Notes under the pieces: model-generated
Told to the model about the DNA's origin: nothing
The model's input: only the letters and a program-made list of their open reading frames with translations
Database searches by the model: none
Translations under genes and position numbers: made by a program
Part shown: piece after piece, positions 26,935-36,006 of the stretch
Layout: every line of letters starts with the position of its first letter
How positions within the stretch are numbered: position 1 is the first letter of the stretch
NCBI RefSeq assembly: GCF_003063435.1
Contig: NZ_NESL01000001.1
Span: forward strand, 310,001 to 374,000
Reading direction: 5' to 3'
DNA: 64,000 nt
From: Limnohabitans sp. 2KL-1
GTDB taxonomy: Bacteria; Pseudomonadota; Gammaproteobacteria; Burkholderiales; Burkholderiaceae_C

Positions 26935-27343
26935 CGCCGCCCACACCGTTCACACCGAAGAAGGCCGTTTGGGCCGCATGGTCTATGGCCGCATGGCCCC
27001 CAACGAAGACCTGGTGCAGGGCCTGCAGGCCATTTGCCGCGCACAGGGCGTGCGCCATGCGCTGGTGCGTGTGGGGCTGGGCAGTCTGGTCGATGCCTGT
27101 TTGCAAGGGCCCTCTGGCCGCGAAATTTTTGTCGAAGGCCCTGCCGTGGAGGTGCTCAGCCTGTTTGGCGAGCTGCGCACCGATGCCCACGGCCAATGCA
27201 CCGCCGAGCTGTGCGGCGTGGTGGTCAATGCCGCAGGCCAGGTGCACAGCGGTCGTTTTGTGCCCGGTCACAACCCGGTGTTTGCCACCTTTGAAGTCAC
27301 TCTGGAAGAGTGGCTGCCCTCAGCCGAGTCCGGCGCTGTTTGA
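26927..27343 (+). CDS. Second PPC (DUF296)-domain protein, degenerate motif
   Basis: This 138-residue protein has the PPC fold pattern (GRMVYGRMAPNEDLVQGLQ, then EVLSLFGEL) but the HxH site is replaced by ELCGVVVNAAG. Only the later histidines (VHSGRFVPGH) remain. It is adjacent to and overlaps an intact paralogue, so the two may form a heteromer with one active and one supporting subunit, as an inference. GC content and codon use match its neighbours. Confidence 0.7.
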   Translation: MADAAHTVHTEEGRLGRMVYGRMAPNEDLVQGLQAICRAQGVRHALVRVGLGSLVDACLQGPSGREIFVEGPAVEVLSLFGELRTDAHGQCTAELCGVVVNAAGQVHSGRFVPGHNPVFATFEVTLEEWLPSAESGAV

Positions 27344-27369
27344 TTTTTCTCACCCACTGATTCCATCCC

Positions 27370-28197
27370 ATGACAACTTCCAACTCAACTTCCCCCGCCG
27401 CAGCACCTGTGGCCGTCGTCACCGGCGGTGCCCGCGGCATTGGCCTGGCCATCGGCCAGTGGTTTCTGGACCACGGCTACAAAGTCGCCTTGCTCGACAT
27501 CGACCAGCCCACGCTGGCCGCCACCGAGCATGCACTGGCCCGCCCGGGCGATGTGCTGGCGCTGCACTGCGATGTGTCGCAACCCGAGCAGGTCGACGCC
27601 GCAGCGGCTGCCGTGCTGGCCCGTTTTGGCCGGGTTGATGCGCTGGTCAACAACGCCGGGGTGGCGGTGTTCAAGCCGGTGCTGGAGACCACGTTTGCCG
27701 AATGGCGGCAGGTGCTCAGCACCAACCTGGACGGCGCGTTTTTGTGCTCGCATGCCTTTGGCGCGATCATGGTCGCCCAGCGCAGCGGCGCGATCGTCAA
27801 CATCGCGTCCATTTCGGGCTTGCGTGCCAGCACGCTGCGCGTGGCCTACGGCACCAGCAAGGCCGCGCTGATCCACCTGACCAAGCAATACGCGGTGGAG
27901 CTGGGCAACTTTGGCGTGCGGTCCAACGTGATTTGCCCCGGCCCGGTCGAGACCGAAATGGCCAAGCTGGTGCACAGCGTGGCGATCCGCTCGGACTATT
28001 ACGACACCATCCCGCTGGGCCGCTACGGCAGCACCGAAGAGATGGCCAACACCGTGGGCTTTTTGTGCAGCAAAGAAGCCAGCTTCATCAACGGCCAGTA
28101 TCTGGCGGTGGACGGTGGTTTTGACGCCTCGGGCGTGGGCCTGCCCACTTTGCGCCGCAACAACCCCGACCTCCAGGACGTGGGAGCCGCATCATGA
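27370..28197 (+). CDS. Short-chain dehydrogenase/reductase (SDR)
   Basis: The 275-residue protein is a classical SDR. It has the TGGARGIGLA cofactor loop near the N-terminus, an NNAG motif (LVNNAGVAV), the catalytic Ser in IASISG and the YGTSK pair of Tyr and Lys. The acidic residue after the second strand (LLDID) suggests NAD(H) rather than NADP(H). It would oxidise or reduce a hydroxy/keto intermediate before thiolytic cleavage. Its stop overlaps the thiolase start (ATGA), so the two are translationally coupled. Confidence 0.87.
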   Translation: MTTSNSTSPAAAPVAVVTGGARGIGLAIGQWFLDHGYKVALLDIDQPTLAATEHALARPGDVLALHCDVSQPEQVDAAAAAVLARFGRVDALVNNAGVAVFKPVLETTFAEWRQVLSTNLDGAFLCSHAFGAIMVAQRSGAIVNIASISGLRASTLRVAYGTSKAALIHLTKQYAVELGNFGVRSNVICPGPVETEMAKLVHSVAIRSDYYDTIPLGRYGSTEEMANTVGFLCSKEASFINGQYLAVDGGFDASGVGLPTLRRNNPDLQDVGAAS

Positions 28198-29363
28198 GCA
28201 GCAGCTGCATCATTGGCTGGGGCCACACCCCGTTTGGCAAGCTCGACGCGGCCGATGCCGAGCAACTGATCCGCGATGCGGTGCAACCCGCACTGGACAG
28301 CGCAGGCTTGCAGGCGCAAGACATCGATGGCGTGTTTGTAGGCCACTACAACGGTGGCTTCATGCCGCAGGACTTCACCGGCGCGCTGGTGGCCATGGCC
28401 GTGCCGGGCCTGCGCCATGTGCCCGCAGTGCGTCTTGAGAACGCCTGTGCCACCGGTTCGGCTGCCATCTGGGCGGCCATGGACGCGGTCGAATCCGGCC
28501 GTGTGCGCCACGCGCTGGTGGTGGGCTTCGAGATCATGAACGCCGTGCCCGGTGCCAAGATCGCTGAGACCTTGCTGCGCTGCTCTTATGTGAAAGAAGA
28601 AGCGGCCAACCCGGCCGGTTTTGCAGGCGTGTTTGGCACCATCGCGGCCACCTATTTCGAGCGCTTTGGCGACCAAAGCGACGCGCTGGCCGCCATTGCC
28701 GCCAAGAACCACGCCAACGGGGTGAAGAACCCCTTGGCCCACATGCGCCGCGATCTGGGTTTTGAATTTTGCCGTCACCCGTCCGACAAAAACCCTTTTG
28801 TGGCGGGTCCGCTCAAGCGTTCGGACTGCTCTTTGGTGTCTGACGGGGCCGCTGCGCTCGTGATCTCCAAAGCGCCCGTGGCCGGTGCCCGTGTGCCCGC
28901 CGTGCGCTGGAAGTCGCGCACGCAGGTGAATGAATATTTGCCCCTGTCGCGCCGCGACCCGACCCGTTTTGAAGGGGCGGCCATGGCCTGGCACAAGGGG
29001 CTCGATACCGCCGGGGTGTCGCTCACGGATCTGTCGTTTGTGGAAACGCATGATTGCTTCACGGTGGCCGAGTTGCTCGAATACGAAGCCATGGGCCTGG
29101 CCCCGCACGGACAGGGCGCACGCGTCATTCTGGATGGCGTGACCCGCATCGACGGGGCACTGCCCGTCAATCCCTCGGGCGGTCTCAAGTCACGCGGGCA
29201 CCCGATCGGGGCCACCGGGGTGTCGCAGCACGTCATGGCCGCCATGCAACTGACGGGCGAGGCGGGCGACATGCAGCTGCCCAATGCCCGGCTGGGCGCG
29301 GTGTTCAACATGGGCGGTGCGGCGGTGGCCAATTACCTGAGCGTGCTGGAGCGTGCGGCATGA
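28194..29363 (+). CDS. Thiolase / SCP-x-like acetyl-CoA C-acyltransferase
   Basis: The 389-residue product has the thiolase fold with the nucleophilic Cys in ENACATGSAA and the His of THDCFTVAELLEYEAMGL. The C-terminal NPSGGLKSRGHPIGATG carries the second catalytic His. The lack of the usual second Cys motif (CxGGG) places it with the SCP-x/lipid-transfer thiolase group, which often acts on branched or unusual acyl-CoAs. It overlaps both neighbours by ATGA. In context it would release acetyl- or propionyl-CoA at the end of the pathway. Confidence 0.85.
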   Translation: MSSSCIIGWGHTPFGKLDAADAEQLIRDAVQPALDSAGLQAQDIDGVFVGHYNGGFMPQDFTGALVAMAVPGLRHVPAVRLENACATGSAAIWAAMDAVESGRVRHALVVGFEIMNAVPGAKIAETLLRCSYVKEEAANPAGFAGVFGTIAATYFERFGDQSDALAAIAAKNHANGVKNPLAHMRRDLGFEFCRHPSDKNPFVAGPLKRSDCSLVSDGAAALVISKAPVAGARVPAVRWKSRTQVNEYLPLSRRDPTRFEGAAMAWHKGLDTAGVSLTDLSFVETHDCFTVAELLEYEAMGLAPHGQGARVILDGVTRIDGALPVNPSGGLKSRGHPIGATGVSQHVMAAMQLTGEAGDMQLPNARLGAVFNMGGAAVANYLSVLERAA

Positions 29364-30949
29364 GCGACGCACAGGTCATGAACCTGTCGGCCCTGCTGGC
29401 GCAGACGGCGGCGCTGTTCCCGGACCGTCGCGGGCTGATTCAGGGGGATCGCCAGTGGACCTGGCGCGAGATCAACGCCCGGGTCGATGCCTTTGTGCAG
29501 GGCCTGCGCGAGATGGGCATGCAGCCGGGTGACAAGCTGCTGGTGCAGTCGCGCAACAGCCTGGCCATGTTCGAGAGTTGCTGGGCCGCCTTTCGGCTGG
29601 GCGCAGTTTGGGTGCCGACCAATTTCCGGCTGACGCCGCCCGAAGTGGCGTACCTGGGCAGCTCCAGCCAGGCGACTTTCATGCTGGCCGAGGATGTGTT
29701 TGCCGGGCATGTGGACGCGGTGCGCGAAGCCAGCCCCCGCCTGCAACACGTCATCACCATCGGCGCGCCGCGTGCGGGCGAGACGGGTTATGAAGACCTG
29801 CTGGCCCGCCATGCGGGTGCGCCCACCGCCATGGCACCCGTCAAGCCCGACCAGGTGCTGTGGTACTTCTACACCTCGGGCACCACCGGCCGCCCCAAGG
29901 CCGGCATGCTGACGCATGGGCAGCTGGCCTTTGTGGTGACCAACCACTTGGCCGATCTGATTCCGGGCACCTGTGAGACCGACTGCTCGATCGCTGTTGC
30001 GCCCCTGTCGCACGGCGCGGGCATCCATGCCCTGCTGAATGTGGCGCGGGGCGCGGCCACGGTGCTGTTGCCGTCCGAGCGCATGGAGCCAGCCGAAGTC
30101 TGGCGTCTGGTGGAAAAGCACCGCGTGACCAACCTGTTCACCGTGCCCACCATCGTCAAGCTGTTGGTGGAAGACCCGGCGGTGGACCAGTTCGACCACA
30201 GCAGCCTGCGCTATGTGATCTACGCCGGTGCCCCGATGTACCGGGCCGACCAGAAATTGGCCTTGCAAAAACTCGGCCCGGTGCTGGTGCAGTACTTCGG
30301 TCTGGGTGAGGTGACGGGCTGCATCACCGTGCTGCCGCCTTCCATGCACGCCATCGACGATGCCGACCCAAATGCCAACATCGGCTCTTGCGGGCGGCCA
30401 CGCACCGGCATGGAGGTGGCCATTCTGGATGCACAGATGAACCCGGTGCCCACGGGCACGGTGGGCGAGATTTGCTGCCGTGGCCCGGCCGTGTTCGCGG
30501 GTTACTTCGACAACGAAGACGCCACGACCAAGGCGCTGCGCGGGGGTTGGTTCCACACCGGCGACCTGGGGCGGCTCGACGCGCGGGGTTTGCTCTACAT
30601 TACAGGGCGCGAATCCGACATGTACATTTCGGGGGGCTCCAACGTCTACCCGCGTGAAGTGGAAGAAATTTTGCTGACGCACCCCGCCGTGGCCGAAGTG
30701 GCTGTGCTGGGGGTGCCCGATGCCAAATGGGGCGAGGTGGGCGTGGCCGTGGTGGTCAGCCGTGACCCGGCCCTGACGGAGCAAGCACTGTTGGCGCATC
30801 TGGAGGGGCGTTGTGCCAAGTACCGCTGGCCACGCCACGTCTTTTTCTGGGATGCCCTGCCCAAGTCGGGTTACGGGAAAATCACCAAGAAAGACATCCG
30901 CCAGATGCTGGAAGAACGAGGCGACCTGCAGCTGCAGGCCGTGACTTGA
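29360..30949 (+). CDS. Acyl-CoA synthetase (AMP-forming)
   Basis: This 529-residue ANL-superfamily enzyme has the P-loop-like YTSGTTGRPKAGML motif, the A5-type GEVTGCITVLPP region, the GWFHTGDLG motif and the C-terminal ISGGSNVYPREVEE hinge followed by a catalytic Lys near GYGKITKKD. It activates a carboxylic acid to acyl-AMP and then acyl-CoA. The start at 29360 overlaps the thiolase stop. It is likely the entry step for the acid imported by the TRAP transporter just downstream. The exact substrate is not readable from sequence. Confidence 0.88.
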   Translation: MSDAQVMNLSALLAQTAALFPDRRGLIQGDRQWTWREINARVDAFVQGLREMGMQPGDKLLVQSRNSLAMFESCWAAFRLGAVWVPTNFRLTPPEVAYLGSSSQATFMLAEDVFAGHVDAVREASPRLQHVITIGAPRAGETGYEDLLARHAGAPTAMAPVKPDQVLWYFYTSGTTGRPKAGMLTHGQLAFVVTNHLADLIPGTCETDCSIAVAPLSHGAGIHALLNVARGAATVLLPSERMEPAEVWRLVEKHRVTNLFTVPTIVKLLVEDPAVDQFDHSSLRYVIYAGAPMYRADQKLALQKLGPVLVQYFGLGEVTGCITVLPPSMHAIDDADPNANIGSCGRPRTGMEVAILDAQMNPVPTGTVGEICCRGPAVFAGYFDNEDATTKALRGGWFHTGDLGRLDARGLLYITGRESDMYISGGSNVYPREVEEILLTHPAVAEVAVLGVPDAKWGEVGVAVVVSRDPALTEQALLAHLEGRCAKYRWPRHVFFWDALPKSGYGKITKKDIRQMLEERGDLQLQAVT

Positions 30950-31019
30950 GAAGAGAGAGAAGTGAAGTGGGGCCACCCGGCCCCGAGTTTGATCGATGAC
31001 CCATCCTTAGGAGACTGAC

Positions 31020-32036
31020 ATGACCCTTTCCCGCCGTTCCGTTTTGCGTACCGCTGCTGCTGCATCGGTTGCCGCCTTGCCCATGAGCCAGGTGCTGGCC
31101 CAGCCCAAGGCCGAGTTCACTTACAAATACGCCAACAACCTGCCGGTGACCCACCCGATGAACCTGCGCGCCAAGGAAATGGCCGCCGCCATCCTGGCCG
31201 AGACCAAGGGCCGTGTGGACATCCAGATTTTCCCGGCCAGCCAGTTGGGCAACGACACCGACATGCTCAGCCAGCTGCGCGCCGGTGGCATCGAGTTTTT
31301 CACCCTGTCGGGCCTGATCTTGTCGACCCTGGTGCCTGGCGCGGCCATCACCGGTCTGGGCTTTGCCTTCCCCGACTACGACACCGTCTGGAAAGCACTC
31401 GACGGCGATCTGGGCGCGCATGTGCGCAAGGAAATCGGCAAGGCCGGTCTGGTGGCCATGGACAACATCTGGGACAACGGTTTCCGCCAGATCACCTCGT
31501 CCACCAAGCCGATCCAGACGGCAGACGACCTCAAGGGCTTCAAGATCCGCGTGCCCGTGTCGCCCATGTGGACTTCGATGTTCAAGGCCTTTGACTCGGC
31601 CCCGGCCTCGATCAACTTCGCCGAGGTCTATTCGGCCCTGCAAACCAAGGTGGTGGACGGTCAGGAAAACCCGCTGGCCATCATCGACACGGCCAAGCTC
31701 AACGAAGTGCAGAAATACTGCTCGGTGACCAACCACATGTGGGACGGCTTCTGGTTCCTGGCCAACCGCCGCGCCTGGGACCGTCTGCCCGCTGACCTGC
31801 GCACCATCGTGGCCAAGCACATCAACGCCGCAGGCCTGAAGCAGCGCACCGATGTGGCCGCCATGAACGCCACGCTGCAAAAGTCGTTGACCGAAAAAGG
31901 CATGGTGTTCAACAACGCCAAGGCCGATACCTTCCGCAACCGCCTGCGCCAAGCCGGTTTCTACACCGAGTGGAAAGCCAAGTTTGGTGACGAGGCCTGG
32001 TCGCTGCTGGAACGCTACAGCGGCAAATTGGGCTGA
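31020..32036 (+). CDS. TRAP transporter solute-binding protein (DctP family)
   Basis: The 338-residue protein opens with a Tat-like signal (TLSRRSVLRTAAAASVAALPMSQVLA). Its DctP domain has the VTHPMN and FPASQLGNDTDMLSQLRAGGIEF motifs and the conserved Arg of KIRVP that binds the ligand carboxylate. The twin-Arg leader suggests export in folded form. It binds a carboxylate in the periplasm for the DctQM permease encoded 44 bp downstream. A strong AGGAG site precedes the ATG. It is preceded by a 70-bp gap after the ligase, consistent with one operon. Confidence 0.9.
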   Translation: MTLSRRSVLRTAAAASVAALPMSQVLAQPKAEFTYKYANNLPVTHPMNLRAKEMAAAILAETKGRVDIQIFPASQLGNDTDMLSQLRAGGIEFFTLSGLILSTLVPGAAITGLGFAFPDYDTVWKALDGDLGAHVRKEIGKAGLVAMDNIWDNGFRQITSSTKPIQTADDLKGFKIRVPVSPMWTSMFKAFDSAPASINFAEVYSALQTKVVDGQENPLAIIDTAKLNEVQKYCSVTNHMWDGFWFLANRRAWDRLPADLRTIVAKHINAAGLKQRTDVAAMNATLQKSLTEKGMVFNNAKADTFRNRLRQAGFYTEWKAKFGDEAWSLLERYSGKLG

Positions 32037-32080
32037 CCGGCCACGGCGCAGACCCCACAAAAACGAGAAGCAGGAAACCC

Positions 32081-33967
32081 ATGTCGGACGTTCAGAACCA
32101 GCCGCTGCTTGGCGGCGAGCATTATTCCGAGCCCGAGGCCAACGGCCCGGGCACCGGCCGCACAACGTCCCGATGGATGATGCCCCTGGAGGCGGTTTCG
32201 GCCGTGCTGACCCTGGGCATCATCGGCCTGCTTCTCGCGGCGGTCTTGTCGCGTTACGTGTTTGCCAATTCGATCGTCTGGATCGACGAGGTCGTGTCGA
32301 TCTCGTTCATCTGGGTGACGATGATCGGTGCGGCCCTGGCCATGCACCGCAACGAGCACCTGCGCTTGTCGCTGGTGGTGGACAAGCTGCCTGCGCGCAT
32401 GCAGCCGTATGTGCATGCTTTTGCGCTCACGGCGGTGGTCGCTTTTCTGGTGGGCTTGCTGCCCTCGGCGGTGGAATACGCCCAGGAAGAGTGGTTCATC
32501 AAATCGCCCGCGCTGGACTTGCCCAACACCTACCGGGTGGCGTCCATCCCCTTTGGTTTGGGCGTGATGCTGTTGATTGTGCTGGGCTATGCCGCGCGCA
32601 CAGTGCCGATCAAGGCGCTGGCCAGTGCGGTGGTGTTGGTGGGGGCGCTGGCCACCCTTTGCCATGTTTACAGCGCTGCTTTGCCCGCTTTGGGCAGCTG
32701 GAACATGGTCATTTTTCTGGTGGGCGTGGTGGCGGTGTGCCTGATGGCGGGCGTGCCAATCGCGTTTTGCTTTGGTTTGGGGGCGCTCAGTTATCTGGCG
32801 TTCACCACCCAGGTGCCGCTTTTGATCGTGGTGGGCCGCATGGACGAAGGCATGTCCAGCCTGATTTTGGTGTCGGTGCCGATTTTTGTGCTGCTCGGCT
32901 GCGTGCTCGACGCCACCGGCATGGGCAAGGCGATTGTGGATTTTCTGGCTTCGCTGATCGGCCACGTCAAAGCGGGCATGTCGTATGTGCTGCTGGGCTC
33001 GCTGTTCATCGTGTCGGGCATTTCGGGCTCCAAAGTGTCCGACATGGCCACGGTGGCCCCGGCGCTGTTTCCTGAGATGAAGCGGCGCGGCAACAAGCCC
33101 AAAGAGATGGTGGCCCTGTTGGCCACGGGCGCGGCGATGGCGGACACGGTGCCGCCCAGCATTGTGCTGATCGTGCTGGGTTCGGTGGCCGGTGTGTCGA
33201 TTGCCGGTTTGTTCCAAAGCGGTTTTGTGGTGGCGATGGTGTTGCTGCTGTCCTTGTTGGTGCTGGCCCGCTGGAAAGCGCGCCACGAAATTTTGGTGGA
33301 CGCCAAGCGTGCGCCCATGAAGGTGATTGGCCGCGTTTTGCTGGTGGCAGCACCTGCCTTGGTCTTGCCGTTTTTGATCCGCAGTGCGGTGGGCGGCGGC
33401 GTGGCCACGGCCACCGAGGTGTCCACCATTGCGGTGCTGTACGCGCTGGTGATCGGCCAGGTGATGTACGGCGGCATTGGCTTGCGCAAGTTCTACGACA
33501 TGCTGGTGGAGACTGCTGCGCTGTCGGGTGCGATCTTGCTGATTCTGGGCGCGGCCTCGGCCATGGCCTGGACCATCACGCAAAGCGGCGTGGTGCAGCA
33601 GTTGTCGGCCTTCATGACTGCGCTGCCCGGTGGCGCTGCGGCCTTCATGGCGGTGACGATTTTGGTGTTCCTGGTGCTGGGTTGCCTGTTGGAGGGTTTG
33701 CCTGCTGTGCTGCTGCTGGCCCCCATCATGTTCCCGATAGCCAAGAAGCTGGGCATCAACGACATCCATTACTCGATGGTGATCGTGTGCGCGATGAACG
33801 TGGGCCTGATGATGCCGCCCATCGGGGTGGGCTTTTATGTGGCTTGCCGCATTGGCGATGCCAAACCCGACGAGGTGATGGGCGCGATCTGGCCGTACCT
33901 GGTGGCGCTGCTGGTGGGCGTGGTGGTGATCGCCTATGTGCCGGTGATCTCGACGATCGCGTTGTGA
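32081..33967 (+). CDS. TRAP transporter permease, fused DctQM subunits
   Basis: In this 628-residue protein the small DctQ subunit (about 1-200, four membrane segments) is fused to the large DctM subunit (about 210-628, about a dozen segments, with the LGCVLDATGMGKAI and SDMATVAPALFPEM motifs). TRAP permeases drive uptake with a sodium gradient. With the DctP protein upstream the system is complete. Fused QM forms are common in proteobacteria. The operon ends here; a weak GC dyad GCGTGC/GCACGC lies in the 240-bp gap that follows. Confidence 0.92.
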   Translation: MSDVQNQPLLGGEHYSEPEANGPGTGRTTSRWMMPLEAVSAVLTLGIIGLLLAAVLSRYVFANSIVWIDEVVSISFIWVTMIGAALAMHRNEHLRLSLVVDKLPARMQPYVHAFALTAVVAFLVGLLPSAVEYAQEEWFIKSPALDLPNTYRVASIPFGLGVMLLIVLGYAARTVPIKALASAVVLVGALATLCHVYSAALPALGSWNMVIFLVGVVAVCLMAGVPIAFCFGLGALSYLAFTTQVPLLIVVGRMDEGMSSLILVSVPIFVLLGCVLDATGMGKAIVDFLASLIGHVKAGMSYVLLGSLFIVSGISGSKVSDMATVAPALFPEMKRRGNKPKEMVALLATGAAMADTVPPSIVLIVLGSVAGVSIAGLFQSGFVVAMVLLLSLLVLARWKARHEILVDAKRAPMKVIGRVLLVAAPALVLPFLIRSAVGGGVATATEVSTIAVLYALVIGQVMYGGIGLRKFYDMLVETAALSGAILLILGAASAMAWTITQSGVVQQLSAFMTALPGGAAAFMAVTILVFLVLGCLLEGLPAVLLLAPIMFPIAKKLGINDIHYSMVIVCAMNVGLMMPPIGVGFYVACRIGDAKPDEVMGAIWPYLVALLVGVVVIAYVPVISTIAL

Positions 33968-34207
33968 GTCGCTTCACAAGGCGGTGATTGGCAGGCGTGC
34001 TCAGCGCACGCTGTGCCTTTCACGTCTGTCTTGCTGGTTGCAGTTGCGGTGGTCAAACGGGCCACCTTTTTCGGGTGGCATCGCTTTCATGCACTGCCGT
34101 GAAGCATGCTCCCGGATTCTTTTGGGTTACAGGCAGGCCTTTGGGCCAGTGTGGCCCATGGACGCATGCAAAAATGGTTCACCGATGTATCCCGTGACCG
34201 ATTGACC

Positions 34208-35143
34208 ATGTTTCCTTCCATTTCGCCCGATTGGCAAGCCATCACCGCCGAACCCGATGGCTTGAGCGAATCGCCTTTTTGGCACCCGCAAGAGCAGCGC
34301 TTGTATTGGGTGGACATTCCAGGGCGGCGCATTGCGCGTGTGGCGGTGCAGGGCCTGCAGGCCCAAGGCCCGGTCGACTACTGGCCGCTGACGCAAGAGC
34401 CCGGATGCATTGCGCCTGCACAAGGCGGCGGTCTGGTCATGGCCTTGCGCGATGGCATTTACCGGGCAAATGTGTGGGGTGGTGACTTGCAACTTCTGGC
34501 TGCTGCGCCTTATGACACCGCCAAATGGCGCTTCAACGATGGCAAATGTGACCCCCAAGGCCGCTTGTGGGCGGGCAGCATGTACGAGCCGCGTGATCAG
34601 GCGCTGGGCGTGTTGTACATGCTGGACCCGAAAGGCCTGCACCCCATGATGGGCGGTGTGACGACCGCCAACGGCCTGGCCTGGTCGCCCGATGGCCGCA
34701 CGGCCTATTGGGCCGACACGGCTGCGCACCAGGTGCGTGCCTTTGACTTTGACCCGGCCACAGGCCAGCTGTCGGCCGCTCGCGTGTTCCACCAAATGAC
34801 ACCCAAACCCGCTGGCTGGACTTGGGGGAGTGACACGCCCTATGGTGGCCGCCCCGATGGCGCAGCGGTGGACGCCGAAGGCTGCTATTGGTCTGCCCAA
34901 TACGAAGGCCAGCGCCTGCTGCGCCTGTCGCCTGCGGGTGAGGTGCTGGCCGAAGTGAAAACCCCTGTGCCTTGCCCCACCATGCCCTGCTTTGGCGGGC
35001 CAGACCTGACAACCCTGTTCATCACCACATCGCGCCAGGGCCGCAGCCCGCAAGAGCTGGCGCAGTATCCCGCTGCCGGGTGTGTGTTCGCGATGCGGGT
35101 GGCCGTGGCAGGCTTGCCGGTCAATGGGTTCGAGGCGTTTTGA
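34208..35143 (+). CDS. SMP-30/gluconolactonase-family lactonase
   Basis: The 311-residue beta-propeller has the expected metal ligands: Glu in GLSESPFWHP, Asn in WRFNDGKCDPQGRLWAG, Asn in TTANGLAWSPDG and Asp in PDGAAVDAEGCYW. Such enzymes hydrolyse sugar or other lactones to hydroxy acids in the cytoplasm. The ATG at 34208 was chosen because homology begins there, although an open frame extends to 34106 and no strong ribosome binding site is seen. It is separated from the TRAP genes by 240 bp, so a link to that pathway is uncertain. Confidence 0.85.
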   Translation: MFPSISPDWQAITAEPDGLSESPFWHPQEQRLYWVDIPGRRIARVAVQGLQAQGPVDYWPLTQEPGCIAPAQGGGLVMALRDGIYRANVWGGDLQLLAAAPYDTAKWRFNDGKCDPQGRLWAGSMYEPRDQALGVLYMLDPKGLHPMMGGVTTANGLAWSPDGRTAYWADTAAHQVRAFDFDPATGQLSAARVFHQMTPKPAGWTWGSDTPYGGRPDGAAVDAEGCYWSAQYEGQRLLRLSPAGEVLAEVKTPVPCPTMPCFGGPDLTTLFITTSRQGRSPQELAQYPAAGCVFAMRVAVAGLPVNGFEAF

Positions 35144-35191
35144 AGCCCATGGAGGATGCCCCCTGTTGAAACAGGTGCACAAAGCATGATA

Positions 35192-35219
35192 GATGTTTGA
35201 TGTGATAGCATCAAACATC
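35192..35219. promoter_or_regulatory. Perfect 11-bp inverted repeat, likely VapBC operator
   Basis: GATGTTTGATG and CATCAAACATC are perfect inverted arms with a 6-nt spacer, centred about 33 bp before the antitoxin ATG. A TTGAAA -35-like element lies at 35166-35171. This arrangement is typical for autorepression by a ribbon-helix-helix antitoxin. Confidence 0.75.
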
Positions 35220-35237
35220 AAGATATCAGGAGCTGAG

Positions 35238-35501
35238 ATGCGAACCACCCTGGACATTGCGGACGACGTGCTTTTTGCAGCCAAAGAGATTGCGCAAAGA
35301 GAGAAAAAATCGATTGGGCAAGTCATGAGTGATTTGGCGCGAAAGGCATTTGCAGCGGGGGCCTATCAGCCGCAAACCGCTCAAGCCGTGCCCCAGGTGT
35401 CAGAACGCTTGGCCCAATACGGCATTCAGCCCTTGCCTTCCCGGGGGGCGGTCATCAGCAATGAGCTGATCGAACGATTGCGCGATGCCGAGGGTGTTTG
35501 A
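35238..35501 (+). CDS. vapB: VapB-like antitoxin (ribbon-helix-helix)
   Basis: This 87-residue protein begins MRTTLDIADDVLFAAKEIAQ, the beta-strand and helix of an RHH DNA-binding domain (about 1-45). A C-terminal tail (about 50-87) would wrap the toxin. It has an AGGAG site and its stop codon overlaps the toxin ATG, as in most type II systems. It would neutralise VapC and, as a complex, bind the palindrome upstream. The short length and MRTTLxI start match antitoxins of the VapB/PHD-like DUF2191 group. Confidence 0.85.
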   Translation: MRTTLDIADDVLFAAKEIAQREKKSIGQVMSDLARKAFAAGAYQPQTAQAVPQVSERLAQYGIQPLPSRGAVISNELIERLRDAEGV

Positions 35502-35929
35502 TGCGTGCACTGTTCGATGTCAATGTGCTGATTGCCTTGCACGATCGCGATCATGTCCACCATGTCCGTGCCGCGCAATGGTTTGAAGACCACATTCAAC
35601 ATGGCTGGGCCACCTGTGCATTGACCCAAAATGGGTGCCTTCGCATCATGGGTCAGCCTGGTTACAGCAGCCCTCAACCCATCCCCATGCTGGTCAGCAT
35701 GTTGCAAAACTCCACAAGAACGGCGCACCATGCTTTTTGGTCCGATGAGATCAGCCTCTTGGATCCGCAGCAGTTTCAACATGGGCACATTCACAGCGCG
35801 AGGCAGTTGACGGATTTGTACCTCTTGGCCTTGGCCGTCAAGAACCAAGGCAGGCTGGTGACGTTGGATCAACGAATTCCGATCAGTGCAGTGCGCGGCG
35901 CAACCGCAGAGCACTTGGTTGTACTTTGA
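35501..35929 (+). CDS. vapC: VapC-like PIN-domain toxin
   Basis: The 142-residue product shows the PIN pattern of acidic residues: Asp in LFDVNVLIALHD near the N-terminus, the mid-protein Asp/Glu of WSDEISLL, and Asp in LTDLYLLALA. A further acidic residue lies at TLDQRIP. These coordinate Mg for RNA cleavage in VapC toxins, which usually cut tRNA or rRNA. Start at the ATG that overlaps the antitoxin stop (TGATG). All key acidic positions look intact, so the toxin is probably functional. Confidence 0.87.
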   Translation: MRALFDVNVLIALHDRDHVHHVRAAQWFEDHIQHGWATCALTQNGCLRIMGQPGYSSPQPIPMLVSMLQNSTRTAHHAFWSDEISLLDPQQFQHGHIHSARQLTDLYLLALAVKNQGRLVTLDQRIPISAVRGATAEHLVVL

Positions 35930-36006
35930 TACGCCCAATTTCCCACAACCCGTTCGTTCAAAAAATTCACGCGATTCCCTGAGGCCGGGGGTTACCATCT
36001 TGCCCC

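Noticed and set aside
29333..30976. 547-codon minus-strand open frame
   Set aside because: Antisense to the acyl-CoA synthetase, which has all expected ANL motifs.
32015..33769. 584-codon minus-strand open frame
   Set aside because: Antisense shadow of the TRAP DctQM gene; composition is His/Gln/Arg-rich with no fold signature.
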